From JAIBJN01 sp963748205 (GTDB taxonomy: Bacteria > Actinomycetota > Thermoleophilia > Gaiellales > Gaiellaceae): a DNA stretch of 64,000 nucleotides. The stretch spans positions 434,001-498,000 of the forward strand of contig CAVVIB010000023.1 of assembly GCA_963748205.1 (NCBI GenBank), in the 5' to 3' direction. Below the pieces are notes generated by a model, which had not been told where the DNA came from, made no database searches, and worked only from the letters and a program-made list of their open reading frames with translations. Below, one piece after another: positions 17,623 through 26,841 of the stretch (its first letter is position 1; each line of letters starts with the position of its first letter). Made by a program: the position numbers and the translations under genes.

Positions 17623-18186
17623 ATGGCACGCCGTGCGAAGCTCATCCTGCAGGCGGCGGCCGTCCTCGTGATCGCGCTCCTCGTCACGCTTCTCGGTTGG
17701 AAGGTGGCGGAGCAGGAGGAGGGTCGCGGCCTCTCCGCCGCCCTCGAGCGCGGCGAGCGCCCGCACCCTCCGAAGCTGACGTTCGAGACGCTCGACGGTG
17801 AGGACACGATCTCGCTCGCCGACTATCGCGGCAAGGCGGTCGTGCTCAACTTCTGGGCCTCGTGGTGCCAGCCGTGCAAGAAGGAGGCGCCGATGCTCCA
17901 GGAGGCGTGGGAGCGATACGGCGACGACGGCCTCGTCGTCCTCGGGATCGACGCCCAGGACTTCCGCCAGGACGCCAAGCAATTCGTGGAGCGCTACGGC
18001 CTCACGTACCCGATCGCGTACGACGGCAACGGCAAGAGCCTCGGCCGCTTCGGCAACACGGGCTTCCCGGAGACCTGGTTCGTCGGCCGCGACGGCCGGC
18101 TGGTCGGCGAGCACATCATCGGCGAGTTCGACGCCGAGCAGCTGGAGGAGAACGTGCAGGCGGCCCTCGACACCCCCGTGCGATGA
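17623..18186 (+). CDS. ResA/TlpA-like membrane-anchored thioredoxin
   Basis: This 187-residue thioredoxin-fold protein probably keeps apocytochrome c haem-binding cysteines reduced outside the membrane. It has one N-terminal anchor (residues about 9-28, LQAAAVLVIALLVTLLGW), the active site WASWCQPCKKEAPML near residue 80 and the TlpA-type insert ending in GNTGFPETWFVGRDG. It starts a coupled unit: its stop overlaps the CcmH start (ATGA) and CcdA follows. TAGACT at 17605-17610 gives a candidate -10 with a leader of about five bases. Confidence 0.9.
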   Translation: MARRAKLILQAAAVLVIALLVTLLGWKVAEQEEGRGLSAALERGERPHPPKLTFETLDGEDTISLADYRGKAVVLNFWASWCQPCKKEAPMLQEAWERYGDDGLVVLGIDAQDFRQDAKQFVERYGLTYPIAYDGNGKSLGRFGNTGFPETWFVGRDGRLVGEHIIGEFDAEQLEENVQAALDTPVR

Positions 18187-18656
18187 GACGGGCGCTCCTC
18201 GCCGGCGCGCTCCTGGCGCTCGTGCTCGCGGCGGCGGCCGGCGCGAGCGAGCAGAAGCCGACCCTGGCCGAGCTCGAGCGCGAGCTGATCTGCCCGACCT
18301 GCCAGACGACGCTCGAGCTCTCGAACGCGCCTATCGCCGAGCGCATGCGCGCGTTCATCCGCGCGCGGATCGCCGCCGGGGACACGAAGTCCGAGATCAA
18401 GGCCGCGCTCGTGGAGCAGTTCGGAGAGGCCGTGCTCGCGGCGCCGCCGAAGAAGGGCTTCAACCTGCTCGCCTGGGTTCTCCCGCTCGCCGGGGCGGCC
18501 CTGGCCCTCGGTCTGCTCGCCTTCGCGCTCGTCCGCTGGAGCCGGACACGGCCCGAGACGGCAGGGCCCGTGCCCGCGTCCGCGAACGGCGGCCCGCCGC
18601 TCGACCCGGAGCTCGAGCGCCGGATCGACGAGGAGCTAGCCCGCTACGACGGCTGA
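18183..18656 (+). CDS. CcmH-like cytochrome c maturation protein
   Basis: CcmH-type proteins act as thiol-disulfide partners of apocytochrome c during haem ligation. The 157-residue protein has a signal peptide (RRALLAGALLALVLAAAAG), the signature ELICPTCQTTLELSNAPIAERM with the redox CPTC pair near residue 37, and a C-terminal membrane helix (about 94-118). A polar tail of about 35 residues follows. The gene lies between resA-like and ccdA-like genes with ATGA overlap, which supports the assignment. Confidence 0.9.
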   Translation: MRRALLAGALLALVLAAAAGASEQKPTLAELERELICPTCQTTLELSNAPIAERMRAFIRARIAAGDTKSEIKAALVEQFGEAVLAAPPKKGFNLLAWVLPLAGAALALGLLAFALVRWSRTRPETAGPVPASANGGPPLDPELERRIDEELARYDG

Positions 18657-18665
18657 GAGGGCGCG

Positions 18666-19370
18666 GTGGAGGCCAAGATCCCGCTCGCCTTCGTCGCCGG
18701 CCTCGTCTCCTTCGCCACCCCGTGCGTGCTGCCGCTCGTGCCCGGCTACCTCGCCGTGGTCTCGGGCCAGGAGGCGGGCGTCACGGGCCGGCGCGTCGTG
18801 CTCGCGAGCCTTCCCTTCGTCGCCGGGTTCACGACGGTGTTCGTCGCGCTCGGCGCCGCCGTCGCGGCGGCGGGGAGCCTCTTCCCGGACAACCGCGAGC
18901 TCTTCCTCGCCGTCGCCGGGCTCGTCGTGGTCGTGCTCGGCTTCGCCATGATGGGCCTCCTCCCGCTCCCGTACCTCGACCGTCTCGCCGCGCCCGGCCT
19001 CGTGCAGAGCGCGAGCAACACCGGCTCGGCGGCGCTGCTCGGAGGGGCGTTCGGGCTCTGCGCCGCCCCGTGCATCGGCCCGGTGCTCGCAGGAATCCTC
19101 GCGCTCGCAGGCGAGGGGCAGACGGTTGCCGAGGGCACGATCCTGCTCCTCATCTACTCGGCGGGACTCGCGTTGCCCTTCCTCGCGGTCGGCGTGGGAT
19201 TCAGCCGCGCGATGACGGCGTCCCGCTGGCTGCGCGACCACTACCCGGTCATGCGGGTCATCGGCGGGGCGATGCTCGTCGCTCTCGGCCTGCTGCTCTT
19301 CTTCGACCGCTTCTGGTGGCTGAACGTCGCGGTCAACCGCTTCTTCGAGTTCTTCGGGATCGGCGTGTGA
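18666..19370 (+). CDS. ccdA: CcdA-type thiol-disulfide membrane transporter
   Basis: CcdA carries reducing equivalents across the membrane to ResA- and CcmH-like proteins. The 234-residue protein has six helices and the two conserved cysteine motifs: FATPCVLPLVPGY in helix 1 and CAAPCIGPVLAG in helix 4. It starts at GTG 18666, nine bases after the CcmH stop. The three genes together form a reduced cytochrome c maturation set; the haem ligase components CcsA and CcsB are not in the window. Confidence 0.92.
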   Translation: MEAKIPLAFVAGLVSFATPCVLPLVPGYLAVVSGQEAGVTGRRVVLASLPFVAGFTTVFVALGAAVAAAGSLFPDNRELFLAVAGLVVVVLGFAMMGLLPLPYLDRLAAPGLVQSASNTGSAALLGGAFGLCAAPCIGPVLAGILALAGEGQTVAEGTILLLIYSAGLALPFLAVGVGFSRAMTASRWLRDHYPVMRVIGGAMLVALGLLLFFDRFWWLNVAVNRFFEFFGIGV

Positions 19371-19415
19371 CGATCCGCGAGTCGCTCGGGCTCGAGCAGG
19401 TCTCGCGGCGCTGTC

Positions 19416-19745
19416 TCAGGCGGCTCTGAGCACGGGCGGCGGCAGGTCGGGGAAGCGCCCGCGGGCCGCCTCGACCGACGCGAGCGCCGCGCTCACGTCG
19501 AGGCCGCGGTGGGCGGGGGCGTAGGGCCCGAGCCGCCGCGCGGCCTTCTCGAGCTGCCGCTCGCAGCCGACCGGGTTCCCGCGCCCCGCCTGGTACCAGG
19601 CGACGGCGACGTGCACGAGCCCCTGGAAGAAGTCGCGCTCCGCCGGCTCGGCCGCGCGCCAGACGTCCTCGAGCACCTCGTGGGCGGCGAAGTACTCGCC
19701 GCTCCGGATCAGCCCGAGGCCGCGCTCGAGCTCGTCGTCCGGATC
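19416..19745 (-). CDS. DUF309 protein, start unclear
   Basis: DUF309 is a helical family of unknown role. The core motif GEYFAAHEVLEDVWR then ERDFFQGLVHVAVAWYQ and GNPVGCERQLEKAARRLG is unmistakable. Homology extends upstream to about 19745, but the frame has no ATG, GTG or TTG before GTG 19676, which lies inside the conserved HEVLED motif and would truncate the fold. Either a non-canonical start (CTG at about 19711 is one option) or a missing base near the end of the Rieske gene explains this. The coding part overlaps the Rieske stop. About 105 residues are supported. Confidence 0.72.
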   Translation of the reverse strand, partial: DPDDELERGLGLIRSGEYFAAHEVLEDVWRAAEPAERDFFQGLVHVAVAWYQAGRGNPVGCERQLEKAARRLGPYAPAHRGLDVSAALASVEAARGRFPDLPPPVLRAA

Positions 19746-20055
19746 AAACGACGACCTTGACCTCGCCGTCCTCGACGACCGTCTCGAAGGTCTCGAGCTG
19801 GAGGGCGCGGTCGAACTCGTTCTCGCCCGTCCTGACGTCGTACTGCCAGCCGTGCCAGGGGCACGAGAGGACGCAGCCGTCGAGCTCGCCGTGCCCGAGC
19901 GGCCCGCCGAGGTGCAGGCAGTTGCTCTGCGTCGCGTAGAACGACCCGTCCACGTTGAAGAGCGCCAGCTCGCGCTCGCCCGCGGTCACGACGCAGGCCG
20001 TTCCCGGCGGGACGTCGTCGACTCGCGCGACGGTGTGGAGCTGGCCCACCGGCAT
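19744..20055 (-). CDS. Rieske 2Fe-2S protein (ferredoxin component type)
   Basis: The 103-residue single-domain Rieske protein has both cluster-binding boxes: CLHLGG and CPWHGWQYD. It looks like the small ferredoxin subunit of nitrite reductase or aromatic dioxygenase systems, passing electrons in the cytoplasm. No oxygenase partner is nearby, but a 4Fe-4S ferredoxin gene is 400 bases away. The start ATG 20055 is preferred over an upstream TTG because TAGGTT (20064-20069) stands eight bases before it. Confidence 0.85.
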   Translation of the reverse strand: MPVGQLHTVARVDDVPPGTACVVTAGERELALFNVDGSFYATQSNCLHLGGPLGHGELDGCVLSCPWHGWQYDVRTGENEFDRALQLETFETVVEDGEVKVVV

Positions 20056-20063
20056 CGCGCGCA

Positions 20064-20108
20064 AACCTACCAAACCGCTTTGAGAGGGCGGTTTCGCGAT
20101 GGTACGCT
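20064..20108. promoter_or_regulatory. Divergent promoter region with 7-9-7 inverted repeat
   Basis: A perfect inverted repeat AAACCGC (20072-20078) and GCGGTTT (20088-20094) lies between two divergent starts. On the plus strand TTGAGA (20080-20085), a 17-base spacer and TACGCT (20103-20108) stand six bases before GTG 20115. On the minus strand TAGGTT (20064-20069) stands eight bases before ATG 20055. The repeat covers the plus-strand -35 element, so one bound protein could control both genes. Confidence 0.6.
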
Positions 20109-20114
20109 CCCGCC

Positions 20115-20405
20115 GTGGCCACGATCCTGCTCGTTGGGGTCGACCTGTTCTTTCGAGGAAAGCTCGACGTGCTCCTCGGCGGGAGCCACCGGCTGACGAC
20201 CACGGAGAGCATCGACCCGCCCGACCTCGTGATCGTCGACGTCGCGCGCGTCGATCCGGACGAGGTGGCCGAGACCTACCCGGACGTGCCCATCCTGGGG
20301 TTCACGAACCACACGGACACAGCAGGGCTCCGTGCGGCCCAGGCGGCGGGCCTCGACCGCATCGTCGTCGCTCGGCGCTCGCCGAACGGGCATCGCAGCT
20401 GGTAG
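20115..20405 (+). CDS. Receiver-like protein (degenerate response-regulator fold)
   Basis: The 96-residue product resembles a receiver domain: ILLVGVDLFFRGKL for strand 1, LVIVDVARVD for strand 3, ILGFTNHTD for strand 4 and DRIVVARRS for strand 5. The acidic pocket after strand 1 is missing, so normal phosphorylation is doubtful. The last ten residues (SPNGHRSW) do not fit; another frame reads SALAERASQLVDELVT up to TAA 20420-20422, a plausible last helix. One missing base near 20371 would join them. GTG 20115 is supported by the promoter. Confidence 0.6.
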   Translation: MATILLVGVDLFFRGKLDVLLGGSHRLTTTESIDPPDLVIVDVARVDPDEVAETYPDVPILGFTNHTDTAGLRAAQAAGLDRIVVARRSPNGHRSW

Positions 20406-20419
20406 ACGAGCTCGTCACA

Positions 20420-20435
20420 TAAACTCGGACCAGTG
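20420..20435 (+). promoter_or_regulatory. Leaderless-type -10 box of the ferredoxin gene
   Basis: TAAACT (20420-20425) is seven bases before GTG 20433. There is no Shine-Dalgarno sequence before that GTG, so a leaderless message is the simplest reading. Confidence 0.5.
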
Positions 20436-20744
20436 ACCTACATCATCGCCGAGCCCTGCATCGACATCAAAGATTTGTCCTGCGTGGACGTCTGCCCGGT
20501 CGACTGCATCCATCAGGCCGACCGCATGCTGGTCATCGATCCGGAGGAGTGCATCGACTGCGGCGCCTGCGAGCCGGAGTGCCCCGTCGAGGCGATCTTC
20601 CCCGAGGATGCGCTCCCCGAGAAATGGGAGCCCTTCGTCAAGATCAACTACGCGTACGGCGAAGGGATGGACGTCGTCAACCAGCTCGCGCAGGCCTACG
20701 CAGACGAGCACAACGTCCAGAATCCCCCGCTGGACGAGCGCTAG
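20433..20744 (+). CDS. fdxA: Ferredoxin, 7Fe/8Fe actinobacterial type
   Basis: This is a 103-residue low-potential electron carrier. The N-terminal cluster region reads CIDIKDLSCVDVCPVDCI, and the second is the classic CIDCGACEPECPVEAI. The spacing matches the FdxA-type ferredoxins with one 3Fe-4S and one 4Fe-4S cluster. The acidic C-terminal extension (EKWEPFVKINYAYGEG and onward) is usual. A methyltransferase gene follows after nine bases with its own ribosome binding site. Confidence 0.92.
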   Translation: MTYIIAEPCIDIKDLSCVDVCPVDCIHQADRMLVIDPEECIDCGACEPECPVEAIFPEDALPEKWEPFVKINYAYGEGMDVVNQLAQAYADEHNVQNPPLDER

Positions 20745-20753
20745 GAGGGCTTC

Positions 20754-21842
20754 ATGGCGACAGAGGTCGACACCGCTCGGCGGGATGCGTTCGCGGAGCG
20801 GCTCTTCGGCGCTGCGCTCGGGGCCTACGAGCTCATGACGGTCCATCTCGGAGACCGGCTCGGCTACTACCGAGCGCTCGCAGAGCAGGGGCCGTCCACT
20901 TCCGCGGAGCTCGCCGCCGCCACCGGCACCGCCGAGCGCTACACGCGTGAGTGGCTCGAGCAGCAGGCCGTCGCCGGGATCCTCGAGGTCGACGACGTCG
21001 GGGCCGAGCCGGCTGCGCGCCGCTTCAGCGTGCCCGCCGCGCATGCCGAGGTCCTGAGCGACCGCGACTCGCTCGCGCACGTGACGCCGCTCGCCCGCTA
21101 CGGCGTCGCCTTCGCGCACGTTCTGCCGGCCGTGGAGGAGGCATTCCGCAGCGGCGGCGGAGTCTCGTGGGAGGACTTCGGCCCGCTCGGCCGCGAGGCG
21201 CAGGGAGACGCCAACCGCCCCGTTTTCTCCAACCTGCTCGGCGCCGAGTGGCTGCCCTCGATCGAGGACGTGCACGCTCGCCTCGTCGCAGACCCGCCGG
21301 CGCGCGTCGCCGACGTCGCCTGCGGCGCGGGCTGGTCGAGCATCGCGATCGCGCGCGCCTATCCGAACGTGACCGTCGACGGCCTCGACCTGGACGAGGC
21401 CTCCGTCGAGCTCGCGCGGGCGAACCTCGCGGGCACCGACGTCGAGGACAGGGTCTCGTTCCAGCACCGCGACGCCGGTGATCCCGAGCTCGCGGGCGCC
21501 TATCAGCTCGTTACCGTCTTCGAGGCCCTCCACGACATGTCCCAGCCGGTCGAGGTGCTGCGGGCGCTGCGCGGCCTCGTCGCCGAGGACGGCGCGGTGA
21601 TCGTGATGGACGAGCGCGTCGCGGACGCGTTCACTGCGCCCGGGGACGAGATCGAGCGCCTCATGTACACGTACAGCATCCTCTGCTGCCTGCCCGTGGG
21701 CCTCGCGGACACGCCGTCGGCCGGGACGGGCACGGTCATGCGGGCCGACACCGTCCGCCGCTACGCCACCGAGGCAGGATTCACGGACGTCGAGGTGCTC
21801 CCCATCGAGCACGACTTCTTCCGGCTCTACCGCCTTCGTTAG
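20754..21842 (+). CDS. SAM-dependent methyltransferase with N-terminal winged helix
   Basis: The 362-residue protein has an N-terminal winged-helix dimerisation segment (residues about 15-90, TSAELAAATGTAERYTREW) and a class I methyltransferase domain (about 165-330) with VADVACGAGWSSIAIA as motif I and VDGLDLDEAS as the acidic loop. This layout is seen in O-methyltransferase-like proteins of actinobacteria. The substrate is not evident. The start ATG 20754 is preceded by TAGGAGGG. Its stop is six bases from the convergent MFS gene end. Confidence 0.82.
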   Translation: MATEVDTARRDAFAERLFGAALGAYELMTVHLGDRLGYYRALAEQGPSTSAELAAATGTAERYTREWLEQQAVAGILEVDDVGAEPAARRFSVPAAHAEVLSDRDSLAHVTPLARYGVAFAHVLPAVEEAFRSGGGVSWEDFGPLGREAQGDANRPVFSNLLGAEWLPSIEDVHARLVADPPARVADVACGAGWSSIAIARAYPNVTVDGLDLDEASVELARANLAGTDVEDRVSFQHRDAGDPELAGAYQLVTVFEALHDMSQPVEVLRALRGLVAEDGAVIVMDERVADAFTAPGDEIERLMYTYSILCCLPVGLADTPSAGTGTVMRADTVRRYATEAGFTDVEVLPIEHDFFRLYRLR

Positions 21843-23084
21843 CTAGGCGGGGGTGAGCCGCAGCTCGCGCGGGAGGCGCGGCTCGAGGGCCAGGGAGCCG
21901 ACGGCGGCCACGAGGCAGATCGCGCCCGCCAGGGGCCAGAGCGCCAGCGGCTCGGTGCCGAGCACGAAGCCCCCGACCGCGGGCCCGACGATGAAGCCGA
22001 TGTCCCACGAGATGGTCGAGACGGCCATGTAGCGGCCGCGCAGGCGTGGGGGAGCGAGGTCGGCGACGAGCGCGCCCTGCACCGGGCCCTGGAAGCACTC
22101 CCCGAGACCGAAGACGACGCCCGCGAGGCCGAAGACGATCGCGGCGGCGAGCTCCTCGAGCCTGAGCCCGCCGAGGAAGACGATCCCCCACGAGCTCGCC
22201 CAGAGCACGCACATGAACGCGAGCGCGGCCATGCGCCGCCGGCCCTCGAGCGCCTTCGCCAGCGGCAGCTGCGCCAGCGTGATCACGAGCGAGTTGACGA
22301 GGAAGATGACGCCGATGCCCTTCTCCGAGACCCCTGCCTCGTTCTTCGCGAACACGGGCAGGAGCTCGAAGATCGCATAGCCCGCAGTCACGAAGAGGAC
22401 GTTCAGGAAGACGATGCCCAGGAAGACGCGGTCGCGCAGGACGTCGGCGTAGCGGCCCGGAGCGAGCGCCTCGTCGCCGGCCGGGATCTCCGGCGTCGGG
22501 ACGAAGGAGAGCATGCCCACGAAGACGAGGAAGGTGGCCGCGTCGAGGAGGAAGAGAACGGTGAAGCTCGTCGGGTCCGACGTCGTCGCGATCAGCCCGC
22601 CGGCGACGCCTCCGAGGCCGAGGCCGAGGTTCCGCGTCACGCGCTGGAGCGCGAAGGCTCCGTGCCTGCGCGCGGGCGGCGTCAGCCCTGCCAGCAGCGC
22701 CGACTGGCTCGGCCAGAACCCCGCGTTCCCGAGGCCGGCGACGGCCGCGGCGCCGAAGGCGTGCCAGGGCTCGGTGATGAACGGGTAGAGGCCGAAGCCG
22801 ATTGCGAGGAGGACGAGCGCCGCGGCCAGCGCAGCGCGCCCGCCGATCCGGTCGACGACGATGCCGACGCCGGGGCCGGCGAGAAGGCTGACCGCTCCCG
22901 TCGTCGCCAGGACGAGCCCGGCGGTCGGCAGCGAGAAGCCGCGCACGTTGTGCAGGTAGATGATCAGGAACGGGAACGCGAGGCCGTGGCCGAGCGCGTT
23001 CGCGAGCCCGCCGAGGTTGAGGATCCAGACGGACCGGGGGAGCTTCGGGTCGATGCTCCGGAGGTAGCGGAGGAGGGCTCTCAA
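21843..23084 (-). CDS. MFS transporter (TTG start)
   Basis: This 413-residue protein has twelve predicted membrane helices and the MFS loop motif GIVVDRIGGRAAL after helix 2. It resembles drug or metabolite efflux permeases (MdtH/YdeA-like), but the substrate is unknown. The start is TTG 23084, which overlaps the upstream dehydrogenase stop as TTGA, with GGAGAGGG just ahead acting as ribosome binding site. A much longer open frame runs through the upstream gene on another frame and is not coding. Confidence 0.85.
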   Translation of the reverse strand: MRALLRYLRSIDPKLPRSVWILNLGGLANALGHGLAFPFLIIYLHNVRGFSLPTAGLVLATTGAVSLLAGPGVGIVVDRIGGRAALAAALVLLAIGFGLYPFITEPWHAFGAAAVAGLGNAGFWPSQSALLAGLTPPARRHGAFALQRVTRNLGLGLGGVAGGLIATTSDPTSFTVLFLLDAATFLVFVGMLSFVPTPEIPAGDEALAPGRYADVLRDRVFLGIVFLNVLFVTAGYAIFELLPVFAKNEAGVSEKGIGVIFLVNSLVITLAQLPLAKALEGRRRMAALAFMCVLWASSWGIVFLGGLRLEELAAAIVFGLAGVVFGLGECFQGPVQGALVADLAPPRLRGRYMAVSTISWDIGFIVGPAVGGFVLGTEPLALWPLAGAICLVAAVGSLALEPRLPRELRLTPA

Positions 23085-24163
23085 CCCTCTCCGAGCGTCT
23101 CCCAGACCTCCAGCTTCGAGCGAATCCGCGAGATGACCTCGTCCGTGTACTCCGTCGTCGACGCGTGCCCGCTGAGATCGGCCGTCCGGATCCCGGAGGA
23201 GACCGCCTCGAGGCATGCCTCGCGGATGGCGCGCCCGGCCGTGCGGGCCTCCTCGTCGTCGATGTGGGAGAGGAGCGCCGCCGCCGCCAGGATCATCGCC
23301 ATCGGGTTGGCGACGTTCTTCCCCTTCAGCGCGGGCGCCGTTCCGTGCGCGGCCTCGGCCATGAGCGCCTTCGGCGTGTAGTCGTCGTTGAAGGCGACGA
23401 GGAGCGACTCGGAGCCGGCGATCGACCCGAAGAGCGGCAGGACGAGGTCGGAGAGGATGTCGCCGTCGCGGTTCAGGGCCGGGATGACGAGCGGCTCGCC
23501 CGCGGAGCTGATGAGGAGCGCGAAGGTCGCGTCGATGAGCTGCGGCTCGTACTCGACGTCGGCGTGGCGCTCGGCCGCAGCGTCCATCTCCTCCTTGAGC
23601 ATGCCCTCGTAGGTGGGGGAGACCGTGTACTTCGGCCCGCCGAAGACCTTCGCCTTCGTGCGCTCGGCGTGCCGGAAGGAGAACTCGGCGACCGCGCGGC
23701 AGATGCGCCGCTCGATGCGCTCCGTGCGGAAGGCGGCCTCGTCCTCGCCCTCGCCCTCGCGCCACTCCTTTGCCCCGTACGCGTCCCCGACGGCCATGCG
23801 CACGACCGAGATGGGGAAGTGCGCGCCGCCGATGGGCACGACGCCGGGGATGCGCCGCCCCGTGCGGACGATCACGTGGCCGCCGATCTCCTCGCGGAGG
23901 ATGCGGTTCGGGCTGCCGACGTCGCCGGCGCCCTCGGGCGTGACCGTGGCCGCCTTGAGGCCGAGCCCGTGCTCGCGGACCGCGCGCGCCGCCTCGTGGA
24001 CGATCTCGTTCTTCGTCGCGCGCCGCGCCTCGAGCGAGAGGTCGTAGCGCGGCAGCTCGAGCTCGAGCCCGACCACGTCGGGGGCGAGAACCCGGAGTGC
24101 CTCGTCGAGGAGCTCCTGCCCCGTGTCGTCGCCTTCCAGCACCACGATGGTCCGTGTCTCCAT
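23081..24163 (-). CDS. Isocitrate/isopropylmalate dehydrogenase family enzyme
   Basis: The 360-residue protein belongs to the metal- and NAD(P)-dependent beta-decarboxylating dehydrogenases. Visible features are the substrate loop SPNRILREEIGG, the metal site NRDGDILSDLVLPL and the nucleotide loop EAAHGTAPALKGKNVANPMA. The first strand reads VLEGDDTGQEL rather than the usual IPGDGIGPE. Substrate specificity (isocitrate, isopropylmalate or another 2-hydroxyacid) cannot be settled by eye; no leu genes are adjacent. TACACT at 24173-24178 lies nine bases before ATG 24163. It is translationally coupled to the MFS gene. Confidence 0.82.
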   Translation of the reverse strand: METRTIVVLEGDDTGQELLDEALRVLAPDVVGLELELPRYDLSLEARRATKNEIVHEAARAVREHGLGLKAATVTPEGAGDVGSPNRILREEIGGHVIVRTGRRIPGVVPIGGAHFPISVVRMAVGDAYGAKEWREGEGEDEAAFRTERIERRICRAVAEFSFRHAERTKAKVFGGPKYTVSPTYEGMLKEEMDAAAERHADVEYEPQLIDATFALLISSAGEPLVIPALNRDGDILSDLVLPLFGSIAGSESLLVAFNDDYTPKALMAEAAHGTAPALKGKNVANPMAMILAAAALLSHIDDEEARTAGRAIREACLEAVSSGIRTADLSGHASTTEYTDEVISRIRSKLEVWETLGEG

Positions 24164-24241
24164 CGGGGCCTGAGTGTAGTTCGCGCGGCGGCAGGGAATG
24201 GTGAAGACCTGTTAGCCTCGCCGCGCCGACCACACGGATCC

Positions 24242-24256
24242 AGAGGAGAAAGGGGG
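24242..24256 (+). promoter_or_regulatory. Purine-rich ribosome binding site before a CTG start
   Basis: AGAGGAGAAAGGGGG ends eight bases before CTG 24265. Its spacing fits CTG 24265 and not GTG 24289, which would be 32 bases away. This is the main evidence for the CTG start of the ABC ATPase. Confidence 0.55.
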
Positions 24257-24264
24257 CTTTCCCG

Positions 24265-25478
<1,214 letters not shown>

Positions 25479-25479
<1 letters not shown>

Positions 25480-26822
25480 TGGCGAAGCATCGCCTTCATC
25501 TCCTCGCGCTCGTACTCATGCTCATGCTCGCGGCGTTCGCAGCCGGATGCGGCGGGGACGACGATGACGAGGCCGGTGGGGACACAGGAGCCACCGACAC
25601 CGGTGGCGGCGGTGACGGAGGCGGTGACGTCTCCGGCGAGGTCTCGGTCATCAGCACGTGGTCGGGGCCGGAGCAGGCCTCCTTCGAGGAGGTCATCGCA
25701 GGCTTCAACGAGCAGTACCCGGACGTGGACGTCAGCTACGACTCCGCCGGCGACGCGCTTCCCACGGTCCTGTCCACGGCGGTCGAGGGCGGCAATCCGC
25801 CCGACGTCGCGGTCGTGGCCCAGCCGGGCCTGATCCAGGGCTACGTCGAACGGGGCGCGCTCCAGCCGATCGACTTCGCCCAGGAGACGATCGCCGAGAA
25901 CTTCGGCGAGTCCGTCATCGAGGTGGGCACGTTCGACGAGCAGCTCTACGCGCTGCTTTTCAAGGCGGCCAACAAGTCGACCGTCTGGTACAACGTCTCG
26001 GCCTTCGAGGACGCGGGCGTCGAGGCCGCGGACAACTGGGACGACTTCCTCGCGAACGCGGAGACCATCAAGGCCTCCGGGCTTCCGGCGTACTCGATCG
26101 GAGGCGCCGAGGGCTGGACCCTCACCGATCTCTTCGAGAACATCTACCTCCGTACGGCCGGCGGGGACATGTACGACCAGCTCTCGCGCCACGAGATCCC
26201 CTGGACGGACCAGTCCGTCAAGGACGCGCTCACGGAGATGGCGAAGGTCGTCGGCGACGTCGACAACATCGCCGGCGGGACGCAGGCCGCGCTCCAGTCC
26301 GACTTCCCGACCTCGGTCAGCAACGTCTTCGCCGAGGAGCCGAAGGCGGCCATGGTCATCGAGGGCGACTTCGTGCCGGGCGTCGTCGAGTCGCCGCTCG
26401 AGCCGGAGACGGGCTACAACGTCTTCGCGTTCCCGTCCATCAACGACTCGCCTCCCTCCGTGGTCGGCGGCGGTGACCTGGCGATCATGTTCAACGACAC
26501 GCCTGCCGCGCAGGCCTTCATCGAGTACCTCGCCACTCCCGAGGCGGCCGAGATCTGGGCCGGCAGGGGCGGGTTCTCCTCGGCGAACCAGAACGTCGAT
26601 TCGGGCGTCTATCCGGATCCGATCACCGAGACCACGGCGAGCGCGATCGCAGAGGCGGAGGAGTTCCGCTTCGACCTCTCCGACCTCCAGCCGTCCGAGT
26701 TCGGCAGCACGGAGGGTCAGGGGATGTGGAAGCTCTTCCAGGACTTCGTGGCCAATCCGGACGACGTCGACGGCATCGCCCAGCAGCTGGAGGCGGCGGC
26801 CGCGGCGGCGTACGGGCAGTAA
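25479..26822 (+). CDS. ABC transporter substrate-binding lipoprotein (sugar family)
   Basis: This 447-residue extracytoplasmic binding protein delivers solute to the permeases. It has a lipoprotein signal (LLALVLMLMLAAFAAGC), a low-complexity Asp/Gly linker (residues about 28-55) and a type I sugar-binding fold starting VSVISTWSGPEQASFEEVI and including GNPPDVAVVAQPG. The closest groups by eye are alpha-glucoside or oligosaccharide binding proteins, but ligand identity is not determined. It overlaps the ATPase stop by one base and is followed by the first permease after 19 bases. Confidence 0.9.
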
Positions 26823-26841
26823 GAGGCGCTAGGAGCCGCTC

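Noticed and set aside
18116..18463. Minus-strand frame opposite ccmH
   Set aside because: It is low-complexity Ser/Ala/Arg translation without start signals and lies opposite a clear CcmH signature.
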